From positions 1 through 35,068 of the forward strand of contig NZ_FOOY01000019.1 of assembly GCF_900113325.1 (NCBI RefSeq): DNA of 35,068 nt, given 5' to 3'. Below the pieces are notes generated by a model. It saw only the letters and a program-made list of their open reading frames with translations. It did not search any database and had not been told where the DNA came from. Origin of the DNA: Sporolactobacillus nakayamae. Lineage in GTDB: Bacteria > Bacillota > Bacilli > Bacillales > Sporolactobacillaceae. A program made the position numbers and the translations under genes. Position 1 is the stretch's first letter; each line of letters opens with the position of its first letter. Below, one piece after another: positions 1 through 8,816 of the stretch.

Positions 1-72
1 ATCGATCGTATCACATCAATTCATACATGGGAAGTATGGCTCAATCCACGCACTCATGAAGAGTGTAATTAA
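1..72 (+). other. Possible 3' end of an ORF entering from outside the window
   Basis: Frame 1 is open from the first base to a TAA at 70-72, giving 23 residues that end in WLNPRTHEECN. This could be the C-terminal tail of a gene that starts before the window, or chance. It is too short to assign a family. No terminator hairpin follows it. Confidence 0.2.
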
Positions 73-118
73 CAACATTATATCATCAATGCTTTCATCT
101 AAGTAAATGTGTATATGT

Positions 119-147
119 ATGACGTTCTTAATTCATTGGGATATAAT
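119..147 (+). promoter_or_regulatory. Candidate sigma-A promoter for the primase-helicase gene
   Basis: A perfect -10 TATAAT lies at 142-147. A 4/6 match to TTGACA (ATGACG, 119-124) lies 17 bp upstream. The region is AT-rich and sits about 75 bp before the preferred start codon. Confidence 0.5.
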
Positions 148-224
148 CAAAATATGTATAGAAAAGTGGTAATATTGGAAATATATGTTCTATGATGAAA
201 ATTTATACTAAGGAACAAAAAATA

Positions 225-2585
225 ATGATCACTAATGAACAATTTCGACATCTACTTGCTGGATACAAACAACTGAAAAAAGAAAATGTTTACTTAAAAA
301 GACTCAATGCGGAGTTAATAAGAACGCCTAATTCAGACAGAAAATTCATTGAACGTGAGATTCAGCAAAAACCGATTAAGAACGAAGAAACAAACTACCT
401 TTCAAACTATTCTCTTCCTGACGAAAAAGTGTCATTGTTTAGAAGCCTTTTTCATGGTAGGGATGATGTGTATTCGGTGCGCTGGGAATCCAAAAAGGGA
501 ATGTCCGGCTATAGCCCTGCTTGTAGGTATGAGTGGCAACGTCCAATTTGCCGAAAACCGGAGATCGCTTGCAGCAAATGCCCCAATCGAACCCTATTAC
601 CACTTAACCAACAAACTATTTTTGAACATCTGAGCGGAGAAAAGACGGTTGGTCTGTATCCAATGCTTAAAAATGAAAAATGCTGGTTTCTTGCTGTTGA
701 TTTTGACAAAAAGAGCTGGCAGGAAGATGTGCAAGCATTTCTTAAAGTCAGCAAACAGTATGGTTTACCGTTTTGCATTGAACGATCCAGATCCGGAAAT
801 GGTGCTCATCTCTGGTTGTTTTTCATGGAGCCAATTCCTGCCAAAAGCGCCAGACAACTAGGGGCGATTTTACTATCGAAGACTCTAGAGGAATGTTACG
901 AATTAGGTCTAGACTCATTTGATCGCTTATTTCCAAATCAGGATACTATGCCTAAAGGAGGATTTGGTAATTTAATAGCATTACCGCTTCAGAAAAAGGC
1001 TAGAATGCGAGGCAACAGTATTTTTGTTGATGAAAATTGGACACCCTATTCAGATCAATGGTTGTATTTATCGTCAGTTCATAAGGTAAATCAGAGAAAA
1101 ATAGATGATATACTTTCTAATCTTAGTACAGTTAATAAAAAACAAACAAAACAGGAATGGCCGGACAAAATAAAAGTTGTGATTACGAACGGAATTTATT
1201 TGAATTCTCATAAGTTACCTTCAATGGTACTGGATAGGATTAGAGAGCTAGCATGCTTTTCTAATCCAGAGTTTTATCGAAAGCAAGCAAGACGAATGAC
1301 GATGTCGGGAATTCCGCATAAAATCAACTGCTCTGATGAAATTGGAGAGAATCTAGTCATTCCGCGGGGATGTCTTGATAAATTAAAAAGTCTTGCTAAA
1401 GAACATTCGATGGAAATAACCATTGAAGATCAGAGGTATATAGGAATAGAAATTGAACCTGTCTTTCATGGGCGATTAACTTCGATTCAGCAGGATGCAC
1501 TTGAAACGTTACTAGAAAATGATTACGGCATTTTAGCAGCAGTACCGGGATTTGGTAAAACTGTGGTATCCGCAGCATTATTAGCCAAAAGGAAAGTCAA
1601 TACATTAATCGTTGTTCATCGTTTGCAGTTGCTTGAGCAATGGATTGAAAAAATATCGTTACTGCTTGGAATATCAAAGAATGAGATTGGACAAATAGGC
1701 GGTGGGAAGAACAGGATTACAGGTACTATTGATATTGCTATGATCCAGTCTCTAAATGGTAAATCTGGTGTAAAAGCGCTGGTTACTCAATATGGACAAG
1801 TTATAGTGGACGAATGTCATCATATTGCAGCATATAGCTTTGAAAAAGTTTTGAAGCATATTCGAACAAAATTTGTTCTTGGTCTTACTGCAACACCAGT
1901 ACGAAAAGATGGTCTTCATCCGATCATTGAGATGCAGTGTGGGCCGATAAGATTCAAGGTTAACGCTAAAACTCAATCTAAAGTGCAAACATTTAATCAC
2001 ATCCTCCTTCCGAGACAAACCAAGTTTAAATCTGAATTAACAGATATTCAAAAACTATTTACTGAACTAGTGAATGATCAGGATAGAAACGACTTGATTT
2101 TTAATGATGTGCTTGAATCTTTGGAGGAAAAAAGAAAACCAATCATAATCACAGAGAGAGTTGCACATGCTTCTACTCTTAAGAAAAGATTTGCACCGTT
2201 TGTTAAACAAATCGTTGTCCTTTCTGGGCAGGGGAAAAGAAGCGAACGCAAACACGAATTGCAGTATTTAGCTGATCTTCCAGCTGAAGTAGAATGTCTG
2301 GTAATAGCTACTGGAAAGTATATTGGGGAAGGATTTGATGATTCGAGGTTAGATACTTTATTTCTAGTGATGCCAATTTCTTGGAAAGGTACGCTAGAAC
2401 AATATGTCGGTAGACTTCATCGTGAACATCCAAATAAAAACGAAGTGCGTGTCTACGATTATGTGGACAGCAGTGTTCCTGTTCTTAATAAAATGTATCA
2501 AAAAAGGCTTAAAGGTTATCGGGCGATGGGATATGTTCATGTAAGTCAATCATCAAATAAAAGTGAGCAGATGAGATTATTTTAA
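225..2585 (+). CDS. TOTE-type archaeo-eukaryotic primase fused to SF2 helicase
   Basis: This 786-residue protein starts with a short coiled coil (KQLKKENVYLKRLN). A primase domain of the type Pfam labels 'TOTE conflict system, archaeo-eukaryotic primase' follows. It has a Cys cluster (CRKPEIACSKC), the metal motif DFD (D159/D161) and a GNGAHLW motif (H195). The C-terminal half is a superfamily 2 helicase with Walker A GFGKT (442-446), DECHH (529), TATP (555) and QYVGRLHR (726). An ATG at 192 is in frame, but 225 is preferred because AAGGA sits 10 bases before it. Primase and helicase activity are inferred from motifs; a conflict or mobile-element role comes from the family label. The gene is visibly more AT-rich than its neighbours, which suggests transfer. 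No transposase or partner is evident within the window. Confidence 0.85.
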   Translation: MITNEQFRHLLAGYKQLKKENVYLKRLNAELIRTPNSDRKFIEREIQQKPIKNEETNYLSNYSLPDEKVSLFRSLFHGRDDVYSVRWESKKGMSGYSPACRYEWQRPICRKPEIACSKCPNRTLLPLNQQTIFEHLSGEKTVGLYPMLKNEKCWFLAVDFDKKSWQEDVQAFLKVSKQYGLPFCIERSRSGNGAHLWLFFMEPIPAKSARQLGAILLSKTLEECYELGLDSFDRLFPNQDTMPKGGFGNLIALPLQKKARMRGNSIFVDENWTPYSDQWLYLSSVHKVNQRKIDDILSNLSTVNKKQTKQEWPDKIKVVITNGIYLNSHKLPSMVLDRIRELACFSNPEFYRKQARRMTMSGIPHKINCSDEIGENLVIPRGCLDKLKSLAKEHSMEITIEDQRYIGIEIEPVFHGRLTSIQQDALETLLENDYGILAAVPGFGKTVVSAALLAKRKVNTLIVVHRLQLLEQWIEKISLLLGISKNEIGQIGGGKNRITGTIDIAMIQSLNGKSGVKALVTQYGQVIVDECHHIAAYSFEKVLKHIRTKFVLGLTATPVRKDGLHPIIEMQCGPIRFKVNAKTQSKVQTFNHILLPRQTKFKSELTDIQKLFTELVNDQDRNDLIFNDVLESLEEKRKPIIITERVAHASTLKKRFAPFVKQIVVLSGQGKRSERKHELQYLADLPAEVECLVIATGKYIGEGFDDSRLDTLFLVMPISWKGTLEQYVGRLHREHPNKNEVRVYDYVDSSVPVLNKMYQKRLKGYRAMGYVHVSQSSNKSEQMRLF

Positions 2586-2721
2586 TTGATGTGACTTCTT
2601 TGTAATGAAGATTTAGTATGACTTCATGCATACAACCCGCCCCTTTCCAAGATAATAATCATGAGGATTGTTTTTCATTTTGCACAATCATTTCAATGAT
2701 GTCTTCTGAGGGGTAACGTAT

Positions 2722-4137
2722 ATGGATATAAAGGTACGGGTCTCGAGTCTTGAACTATATAATTGCAAGAATGTTGTGCAGGGGAAGTTGTATTTTCCAT
2801 GTGCGAAAAGTCATTCGATGAAACGAGCGGATGTGCTGGGGCTGTATGGACAAAATGGGTCTGGGAAGACGGCTGTGGTCTCTGCGTTTGATGTGCTGCG
2901 CACGCTGCTCGGCGGAAAGCCGCTGAGTCCGGATGTTGACCGGCTGATTTATCAGCGGAGTGATACGGTGCGCTTTGTGTTCACCTTTTTGATCTGTGTT
3001 GAGCGCCACTATTATGAGGCTGTGTATGACGTCGCGCTGACCAAGCGGGACTTGGATGCGGATGACGCGGTGAATTTGGCAAATGATCGTGCGCATGATC
3101 CGGTGTTTATTTCGCATGAGGAAATTCGCTACAAGGAATTGGTCAAAGGCGCACGGTATAAAACAGTGCTTGCGTTCACGCGGGAAGGGCAGGAGACGAA
3201 GCTGTCGCCGAATGCGGTGGCGTCGAAAATGAAGTCCAGAAAAGAAGATCTGGTGGTTTCTTACAAGGTCAATGCTGAACTTGCTTATAAGGAGCACACA
3301 TCCTTTATTTTCCGCGCAGAGGGCTTTCATTTGCTTGGCAGGGCGCTCGAGCAGCGAACTTTCGAACTGTTGCAGGCGCTTAAGAATGTATTCGCCAGTC
3401 GTCTCTTCGTTTTAAGCAACCATGAGTCCGGCATATCGCTCGCTAATCTCTCGATTCCGATTCATTGCCGAAGTGCGGCGTTGAATCTGGATGAAGAGGG
3501 TTATGGTGTGGTTGAGCTGCCGATCAACTCGCCTAAGAAAGTCGACATGGAAACCTATGAAATTTTGCAAACGATGTTTACCGCGATCAGCAAGATACTT
3601 AAAGAGATTGTTCCGGGATTGTCGGTGGAAGCGAAGAACTTGGGGAGCCAAACAATGAGCGACGGACGTGACGGTGTTCGTGTTGAGTTAGTCGCAAAGC
3701 GTGAGGGTCGAGTGCTTCCGATCGCCTGTGAATCTGATGGTGTTAAGAAATTGCTCACCGTGCTGAGTTCTCTGATTGTGATGTATAACGATAAGAACGC
3801 GTGTATTGTGATCGACGAACTGGACGCAGGCATTTATGAATTTTTGCTTGGAGAACTCGTGAAAATTTTGAAGGACAGCGGCAAGGGACAACTGCTGTTC
3901 ACCTCGCATAACTTGAGGCTTTTAGAAGTGCTTGAAAAAGAAAATCTTGTGTTTACATCGACCAATCCGGAAAATCGCTATATTGTTCTTAAGGGCATCC
4001 GAGACAGCAATAACATACGTGAGGTCTACATCCGTGCGATTCAACTCGGAAATGACGGAGAGGATGTCTATCAAGAGACCGACCGTTATGAGATCATGGA
4101 GGCTTTCGATGAAGCAGGTGAATTAAATCATGGCTAA
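2722..4137 (+). CDS. AAA/ABC-type ATPase, putative defence ATPase partner of the Toprim-like protein
   Basis: This 471-residue SMC/OLD-like ATPase has an N-terminal Walker A GQNGSGKT (43-50), a long insert, then a signature-like ESDGVKKLL (from E337), Walker B CIVIDELDAG (D365, E366) and a switch motif TSHN (394-397). This is the layout of AAA_15/AAA_21 ATPases found in OLD-like, AbiL and PARIS anti-phage systems. GAGGGG at 2708-2713 supports the start. The last 8 bases overlap the next gene, so the two are translationally coupled and probably act as a complex. The role as a phage sensor or effector activator is inferred. The 136-base gap before it shows no strong terminator. Confidence 0.8.
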   Translation: MDIKVRVSSLELYNCKNVVQGKLYFPCAKSHSMKRADVLGLYGQNGSGKTAVVSAFDVLRTLLGGKPLSPDVDRLIYQRSDTVRFVFTFLICVERHYYEAVYDVALTKRDLDADDAVNLANDRAHDPVFISHEEIRYKELVKGARYKTVLAFTREGQETKLSPNAVASKMKSRKEDLVVSYKVNAELAYKEHTSFIFRAEGFHLLGRALEQRTFELLQALKNVFASRLFVLSNHESGISLANLSIPIHCRSAALNLDEEGYGVVELPINSPKKVDMETYEILQTMFTAISKILKEIVPGLSVEAKNLGSQTMSDGRDGVRVELVAKREGRVLPIACESDGVKKLLTVLSSLIVMYNDKNACIVIDELDAGIYEFLLGELVKILKDSGKGQLLFTSHNLRLLEVLEKENLVFTSTNPENRYIVLKGIRDSNNIREVYIRAIQLGNDGEDVYQETDRYEIMEAFDEAGELNHG

Positions 4138-4867
4138 GAAAAAAGTGGTTGTTTTTATTGTTGAGGGAGTTTCGGATGAACGCGCAGTGGCGGCTATTCG
4201 AAAATACGTGTCCTATAACTATACGATTTACATCCATGTCACTCATGGTGATCTGTTCACGAGACCGGGTGTTAGAAAAAGCGTTAAAACGCGTGTCTCG
4301 GATCAGGTTCGAAAAATCATGAATGAAACGAAATATCGCAAACAAGAAATCTTAGCGGTTATTCAGCTCACAGATACAGACGGGGCGTTCGTCGATGATC
4401 AGGACGTTACTGTAAACGAGTCGGTTGGTAAGGATCCGGTTTACCGCGAATCCGGAATTGTCGTAGCAAATAGCGGGATTCGGCAGTACATACAAAAAAG
4501 GAATAAAATGAAAGCATCCGAGCTTCGGTTGATGAGTACAGCGGATGAGATCATGTCGGGAATCTATTACTTTATTTACTATTTTTCTTGCAACCTCGAC
4601 CATGTTATTTATAATGATCGGAACATGAGCATTGAAGAGAAAATCAACCGCTCGCGAAAATTTGAACGAGAATGCAGCAGTCGTCCGGAACTTTTTCATC
4701 AATTCTTTGAAGACAGCACCTTTGCGGTTCAAGGTTCTCTTGATGACAGCTGGACATTTATTGAACAGGGGACACATTCGGTGCAACGATACTCAAATTT
4801 TCATTTGATCTTTCATCTTTTAGACAGCTTGAATGAGCAAAATATATCGCAGGAAACACTGCGCTAG
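4130..4867 (+). CDS. Toprim-like putative nuclease, effector of the ATPase pair
   Basis: This 245-residue protein begins with a hydrophobic strand and the acidic motif IVEGVSDE (E12, D16, E17). A second strand ends in LTDTDGAF (D82, D84). An E-x3-D followed by DxD pattern is the metal-binding layout of Toprim and RloB/DUF4435-like nucleases (OLD, AriB, AbiLii). The C-terminal half is helical and I do not recognise it. The start overlaps the ATPase stop by 8 bases and has AGGTGA upstream. A nuclease function is inferred from motifs and context; it could instead act on RNA or be a degenerate binding domain. Confidence 0.7.
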   Translation: MAKKKVVVFIVEGVSDERAVAAIRKYVSYNYTIYIHVTHGDLFTRPGVRKSVKTRVSDQVRKIMNETKYRKQEILAVIQLTDTDGAFVDDQDVTVNESVGKDPVYRESGIVVANSGIRQYIQKRNKMKASELRLMSTADEIMSGIYYFIYYFSCNLDHVIYNDRNMSIEEKINRSRKFERECSSRPELFHQFFEDSTFAVQGSLDDSWTFIEQGTHSVQRYSNFHLIFHLLDSLNEQNISQETLR

Positions 4868-4876
4868 GGGGCAATC

Positions 4877-6232
4877 ATGGATCATCAAATCGGTGGGAAA
4901 TCATTGACGGAATGGGAACGAATGAATCCAATCGTTAAGAAAATCGAAGCGGGCAGTGAAGTGTTATGGCTCAATCCACATTATGGCGAACAGGGAGCGG
5001 ATTTTGTTTCCGGTCAGGATGTTGCGGATGCTGAGTCTCGGTTACAGCGATTCGCGTCTTATTTTTCCGCTGCTTTTCCAGAAACACGCGCTTCACGCGG
5101 AAGAATCGAATCGCCGATTTACGCGCTGCCCAAGCTGCAGGCATTTCTGGGGGAATTCGGCGATACGTCGATTTCCGGACGGCTGATGATGAAGGCAGAC
5201 AGCGAACTGCCGATATCCGGATCAATTAAGGCGCGCGGCGGGATTTATGAAGTGCTGAAGACAGCAGAACAATTGGCGATGAGCGCGGGATTGCTCAGAG
5301 AAACAGATGACTACGCAAAACTTGCGGAGAAATCGTTTCGAACCTTTTTCTCGTACTATTCGATCGCGGTCGGATCAACAGGGAATCTTGGACTCAGCAT
5401 TGGCATTGTTGGGGCGACACTTGGTTTTCATACGACCGTACACATGTCGGCCGACGCAAGTCAGTGGAAAAAAGAGATGCTTCGGGAAAAAGGCGCGATT
5501 GTTAAAGAGTATGAGGCAGATTATAGTGTGGCGATCACAGAGGGGAGAAGGCAGGCGGCGCAAGATCCCCGTTGCCATTTTATTGATGATGAGAATTCGA
5601 AAGACCTGTTTGTCGGTTACGCCACGGCAGGTAATCGATTGAAAAAACAATTTGCCGACGCGGCGATTTCGGTGGATTCTGATCATCCGCTGTTTGTCTA
5701 TCTGCCATGCGGAGTAGGCGGCGGTCCGGCTGGTGTGACGTTTGGTTTGAAGCAGGCATTCGGTTCCCATGTGCATGCTTTTTTTGTCGAGCCGACTCGT
5801 GCGCCATGTTTTTTGCTTGGGCTATTGACGGGCTTGAATGACCAAGTGTCGGTGCGGGATTTCGGACTTGATAATCGGACGGCGGCTGACGGATTAGCTG
5901 TTCCGCGTCCGTCGGCTTTTGCCGGAAAAGCAGCCGGACACTTAATATCCGGCTGCATGACTGTGTCGGATGAACGCCTTTTTCAGTATTTGAAAGCGCT
6001 CAAGGATACAGAAAATCATTGGATTGAACCCTCTGCCGCGGCCGGTATCATCGGATCACAGATGCTTTTGGGCAGTCGCGCCGGGCAACACTACTTAGCG
6101 GAGCACCAATTGACGGATAAAATGATCAATGCGACTCATCTTTTCTGGGCAACCGGCGGCGGTATGGTTCCTGAAAAGAACAAGAAAGCCTACTATGCGC
6201 AGGCTTCCCGGGTTCGTCCGATTTCTGATTAA
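4877..6232 (+). CDS. dsdA: D-serine dehydratase (D-serine ammonia-lyase)
   Basis: This PLP fold-type II enzyme converts D-serine to pyruvate and ammonia in the cytosol. At 451 residues it has the normal DsdA length. The PLP lysine lies in SGSIKARGG (K118). A phosphate-binding STGNLGLSIG loop and a glycine loop CGVGGGPAG follow. AGGGGG precedes the ATG. The gene begins 9 bases after the Toprim-like gene and has no promoter of its own that I can see, so it probably shares that transcript. D-serine detoxification or catabolism is the established role. A D-serine dehydratase co-transcribed with a putative defence pair is unusual. Confidence 0.95.
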   Translation: MDHQIGGKSLTEWERMNPIVKKIEAGSEVLWLNPHYGEQGADFVSGQDVADAESRLQRFASYFSAAFPETRASRGRIESPIYALPKLQAFLGEFGDTSISGRLMMKADSELPISGSIKARGGIYEVLKTAEQLAMSAGLLRETDDYAKLAEKSFRTFFSYYSIAVGSTGNLGLSIGIVGATLGFHTTVHMSADASQWKKEMLREKGAIVKEYEADYSVAITEGRRQAAQDPRCHFIDDENSKDLFVGYATAGNRLKKQFADAAISVDSDHPLFVYLPCGVGGGPAGVTFGLKQAFGSHVHAFFVEPTRAPCFLLGLLTGLNDQVSVRDFGLDNRTAADGLAVPRPSAFAGKAAGHLISGCMTVSDERLFQYLKALKDTENHWIEPSAAAGIIGSQMLLGSRAGQHYLAEHQLTDKMINATHLFWATGGGMVPEKNKKAYYAQASRVRPISD

Positions 6233-6381
6233 TGGTTGTTCTTGTTTTGATGACTTGTGTACTCGTTCGGAACATCATTCCCGTCGGCATAATTTTTTTG
6301 CTGGGCCAGTCGTCCGTTGCGATGTTCGCCCGTGTTATCTCTTTCTTTAAATTGGTGGGTGAATTCTTGTTCTTTGTTCAT
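6229..6381 (-). CDS. Small hydrophilic protein (50 aa), unknown function
   Basis: A minus-strand ORF of 50 codons starts at ATG 6381 with an excellent AAGGAG ribosome binding site about 8 bases upstream. The protein begins MNKEQEFTHQF and is rich in Asn, Gln, His, Lys and Glu, with no membrane segment or cysteine. Its composition recalls small spore proteins of Bacillales, but I cannot match a family. Its TAA stop (6229-6231) overlaps the convergent dsdA TAA (6230-6232), so the two genes overlap tail to tail by four bases with no room for a separate terminator. The strong RBS is the main reason to call it. Confidence 0.55.
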   Translation of the reverse strand: MNKEQEFTHQFKERDNTGEHRNGRLAQQKNYADGNDVPNEYTSHQNKNNH

Positions 6382-6676
6382 AAAAAAAGACTCCTTTATT
6401 TGTTGTGTGGAACAACGATTATCGTGTGCAAATCGAACATGAGTTATGCGTGTTTTCATGAGTGGATGAGGATGTCGTTAGCTGCCGTCATATCAAAAGG
6501 ACTTTCCACGGTTATTCGGTGCGAAAGCTCTTTTTGAATTCATAAGAATAGACTTGTTGAACCTTGTCTTGTCCTACTGATAAACTCACGGACATAATTT
6601 CTATTTTTCTGACGAATAGATGAGCTTAGGTGTGTCACTGTCAAAAAACACCTACAAATTACCCGGACGATTGCGC

Positions 6677-6804
6677 TATAATGGAGAAAATATTAAGAAT
6701 TTATTTTATGAATTTACAATTGACGCTGTTACAGCATTTATTCTGACATAAATTAAATTTGAATTCCTTGATGGGCATGGAATTCTATGATGGGGGATTG
6801 ACCT
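6677..6804 (+). promoter_or_regulatory. Promoter and leader of the VanZ-like gene, with an EcoRI-site dyad
   Basis: TATAAT at 6677-6682 is a good -10; the -35 is weak (TACAAA, 6653-6658, 18 bp away). The leader holds an inverted repeat GAATTCC (6761-6767) / GGAATTC (6779-6785) just before the GGGGGA ribosome binding site, so it could act as an operator or a hairpin. I see no gene between 6382 and 6804. Confidence 0.35.
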
Positions 6805-7341
6805 ATGTTAAAAAATCTTAAGGCATTCATTTTTTGGCTCGTACTGATTTTGCTTATTGTTGGGATGATCTATAAGGGATCATCAACACCGTATACTCAG
6901 CAGAATCTGCAGCCTTTCCTGAAAGCACACTTTGAATGGACAGCGGAGACCTTTCCACATGTCGATTTTAACTATGGCGGAGAGCGGATTACTTCCGATG
7001 ATCCATACGCTTTGTTCGAATTCGTTTTCCGCAAGGCAAGTCATGTTACTGAATATTGTCTCTTAACCTTTATGATTATTAATCTCTTTATGACGACTGT
7101 GATGCCTCGGATGCTTTGCTATTTCTGCGGTCCTGCGATCGCTCTGTGCTACGCGATGTTCGATGAATGGCATCAAACGTTTGTTCCGGGTCGAACCGGG
7201 CATCTTATTGACACATTTACCTTTGATTTGGCCGGTATGATTTTAGCGATGATCATCGTGTTCGTTCTTGATCTCTACTATTATCTCTTTTACACCGGCA
7301 GCCATCATTCCTCACGTCTGCAAGCCGAGCAGCACGGATAA
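6805..7341 (+). CDS. VanZ-like family membrane protein
   Basis: This 178-residue protein has an N-terminal membrane segment (residues 6-25), an extracytoplasmic stretch, and three further membrane segments. The VanZ family motifs are present: KASHVTEY and DEWHQTFVPGRTGHLID. VanZ raises teicoplanin resistance in enterococci; most homologues are uncharacterised membrane proteins, so a glycopeptide role is not implied. GGGGGA lies upstream of the ATG. It is a single gene, followed by the sigma-D promoter of the chemoreceptor. Confidence 0.85.
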   Translation: MLKNLKAFIFWLVLILLIVGMIYKGSSTPYTQQNLQPFLKAHFEWTAETFPHVDFNYGGERITSDDPYALFEFVFRKASHVTEYCLLTFMIINLFMTTVMPRMLCYFCGPAIALCYAMFDEWHQTFVPGRTGHLIDTFTFDLAGMILAMIIVFVLDLYYYLFYTGSHHSSRLQAEQHG

Positions 7342-7342
7342 T

Positions 7343-7374
7343 TGCCAAAATAGAATAAACTTTTCAGTTTGGCA
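7343..7374 (+). terminator. Possible weak terminator or hairpin after the VanZ-like gene
   Basis: TGCCAAA (7343-7349) pairs with TTTGGCA (7368-7374), with an inner stem AAACT/AGTTT. There is no T tract, so termination is doubtful. It overlaps the sigma-D promoter. Confidence 0.3.
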
Positions 7375-7383
7375 GACCGATAT
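7356..7383 (+). promoter_or_regulatory. Sigma-D (flagellar/chemotaxis) promoter
   Basis: TAAA (7356-7359), 16 bases, then CCGATAT (7377-7383) closely match the B. subtilis sigma-D consensus TAAA-N15-GCCGATAT. It lies about 70 bp before the chemoreceptor start, as expected for a motility regulon gene. Confidence 0.75.
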
Positions 7384-7454
7384 AATTAATGATATATGAT
7401 GGGCTATGCAAATAGGTACAAGTGACCGGATTGGGCTTGAAGGGATGGATCGGC

Positions 7455-8741
7455 ATGGCTTTAAAGAAGAAAAAGGCGGAAGGCAGTCTGAATTCAAGGC
7501 GTTTTAACCTTCAAAGTCTTTATTTCGTGATGTTTTTTATTGGTGCTTTGTGTGTGGCGGCAGCATTTTATTTCCTAGGGACTGTCCAGATGGTTCTTCC
7601 TGCTGTTGCTGCCGCCATTGTACTGCTTGTCGTAGGCGGAATTGCCCTGCGCTTTATTTTTATAGGCTATAACAAACGCGTACACAAGTTGAGGATAGCG
7701 GTCGGAAGAGCGGAAACCGGGGACATGAGTGTCATCGTCAAAGATTCCGAAAATGATGAGCTTGCCCGTCTTGCTGAAGGCATCAATCACATGATTCGAA
7801 TGAATCATAGTGTGATTGAGAGCATGTCTGAGGTTTCGGATAAAGTAAACGATGCATCTCAGACACTGGTGTCAAGTGTGGAGGAACACACCGCATCGTC
7901 AAACGAGATTGGATCGACAATGACTGAAATCGCTGCCGGAGCCTCCGATCAAGCGGAGCTGATGGTCAAAAATAAAGAAGCGACCGATCAGTTGAAAGAG
8001 AGAATGGGAAGTATTACGGAACAGACAAGCTTGATGAAACAAGGTGCCGAACAGTTAGCCGAGGTTTCAGAAAGAAATCAAGAATCCGTGATTAAGCTGA
8101 GAGATCATTCAGTGCGGACGATCAGCACCACGGCGGATATTATCGATGCCATTGCATCACTGGATTCACGATCAAAGAATGTGGGGAAGATTATCGAAAC
8201 CGTTTCGGAAATTGCCGGACAAACGAATTTGCTCGCTTTGAATGCGGCAATTGAGGCGGCGCGTGCCGGTGAACAAGGTAAAGGGTTCGCCGTTGTTGCC
8301 GATGAGGTTCGAAAATTGTCGGAGCAAACGGATCGGGCGCTCAAGGAAATTTCTGATCTGATGAACGGTATTCGCACCGACACGGAGAGCACCGTTGCGT
8401 TTGCAGGAAAAACGAGTAAAGTGCTCGAAGAACAATTTGTGGTTGTCAGCGATTTTGAGAAGGCGTCCAAACGAATTGCCCAAGCTGTATCGGACAATCA
8501 AGACAGAATCAGCCAAATTTCTTCTTCGATCAATGATATGGCTGAGCGAACACAAGAGATTAAAGAACATATTGACGGCATTACTCAAATCAGCGAACAG
8601 ACAGCCGCAGGTACGCAGCAAGTGACTGCGTCGATTGAAGAACAGACTGCCGGCATGGAGCACCTGACCACACTTGCGTCCGATTTGGAAGCAGACGCGG
8701 GAATTATCCGGCAAGCGCTGAAGGGTTACACGCTTTCTTAA
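7455..8741 (+). CDS. Methyl-accepting chemotaxis protein lacking an extracellular sensor domain
   Basis: This 428-residue receptor has two adjacent membrane helices (about residues 20-65) with only a few residues between them. A HAMP segment follows ([18 protein letters not shown]), then a long coiled signalling domain. The hairpin tip reads [19 protein letters not shown] followed by [20 protein letters not shown], the kinase/CheW contact region. A GTG at 7422 is in frame, but ATG 7455 has AAGGGATGG in front and is preferred. The lack of a Cache or 4HB domain suggests that it senses membrane or cytoplasmic signals, or pairs with another protein. It is driven by a sigma-D promoter. Confidence 0.92.
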   Translation: MALKKKKAEGSLNSRRFNLQSLYFVMFFIGALCVAAAFYFLGTVQMVLPAVAAAIVLLVVGGIALRFIFIGYNKRVHKLRIAVGRAETGDMSVIVKDSENDELARLAEGINHMIRMNHSVIESMSEVSDKVNDASQTLVSSVEEHTASSNEIGSTMTEIAAGASDQAELMVKNKEATDQLKERMGSITEQTSLMKQGAEQLAEVSERNQESVIKLRDHSVRTISTTADIIDAIASLDSRSKNVGKIIETVSEIAGQTNLLALNAAIEAARAGEQGKGFAVVADEVRKLSEQTDRALKEISDLMNGIRTDTESTVAFAGKTSKVLEEQFVVVSDFEKASKRIAQAVSDNQDRISQISSSINDMAERTQEIKEHIDGITQISEQTAAGTQQVTASIEEQTAGMEHLTTLASDLEADAGIIRQALKGYTLS

Positions 8742-8816
8742 TAGAAATCGAACATGGGCTAGTTAGGATCGATGTATAGATAAAATGCAAGCATAGTATT
8801 CTGGGGGGAATCATAA

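Noticed and set aside
1-72. 15-base identity (TATGGCTCAATCCAC) between the window start and the dsdA N-terminal region near 4965-4980
   Set aside because: The match does not extend on either side, and the first region is followed by a stop codon. Without longer similarity a dsdA fragment cannot be supported.
2755-3330. 191-codon minus-strand ORF inside the ATPase gene
   Set aside because: It has no RBS and no recognisable motif, and the plus strand encodes a clear ATPase with intact Walker motifs.
5375-5776. 133-codon minus-strand ORF within dsdA
   Set aside because: No start signals, and the plus strand is an intact, well-conserved enzyme.
6232-6537. Plus-strand 101-codon ORF after dsdA with hydrophobic residues
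   Set aside because: It lacks a ribosome binding site and is antisense to a 50-codon frame that has a strong one. Its hydrophobicity is the mirror of a polar minus-strand protein.
7369-7400. Sigma-A promoter TTGGCA with TATGAT before the first chemoreceptor
   Set aside because: The spacer is 20 bp, while the overlapping sigma-D elements are near consensus and fit a chemotaxis gene.
8172-8714. 180-codon minus-strand ORF inside the first chemoreceptor
   Set aside because: It is a shadow of the regular heptad coding pattern; the plus-strand frame has the conserved signalling tip.
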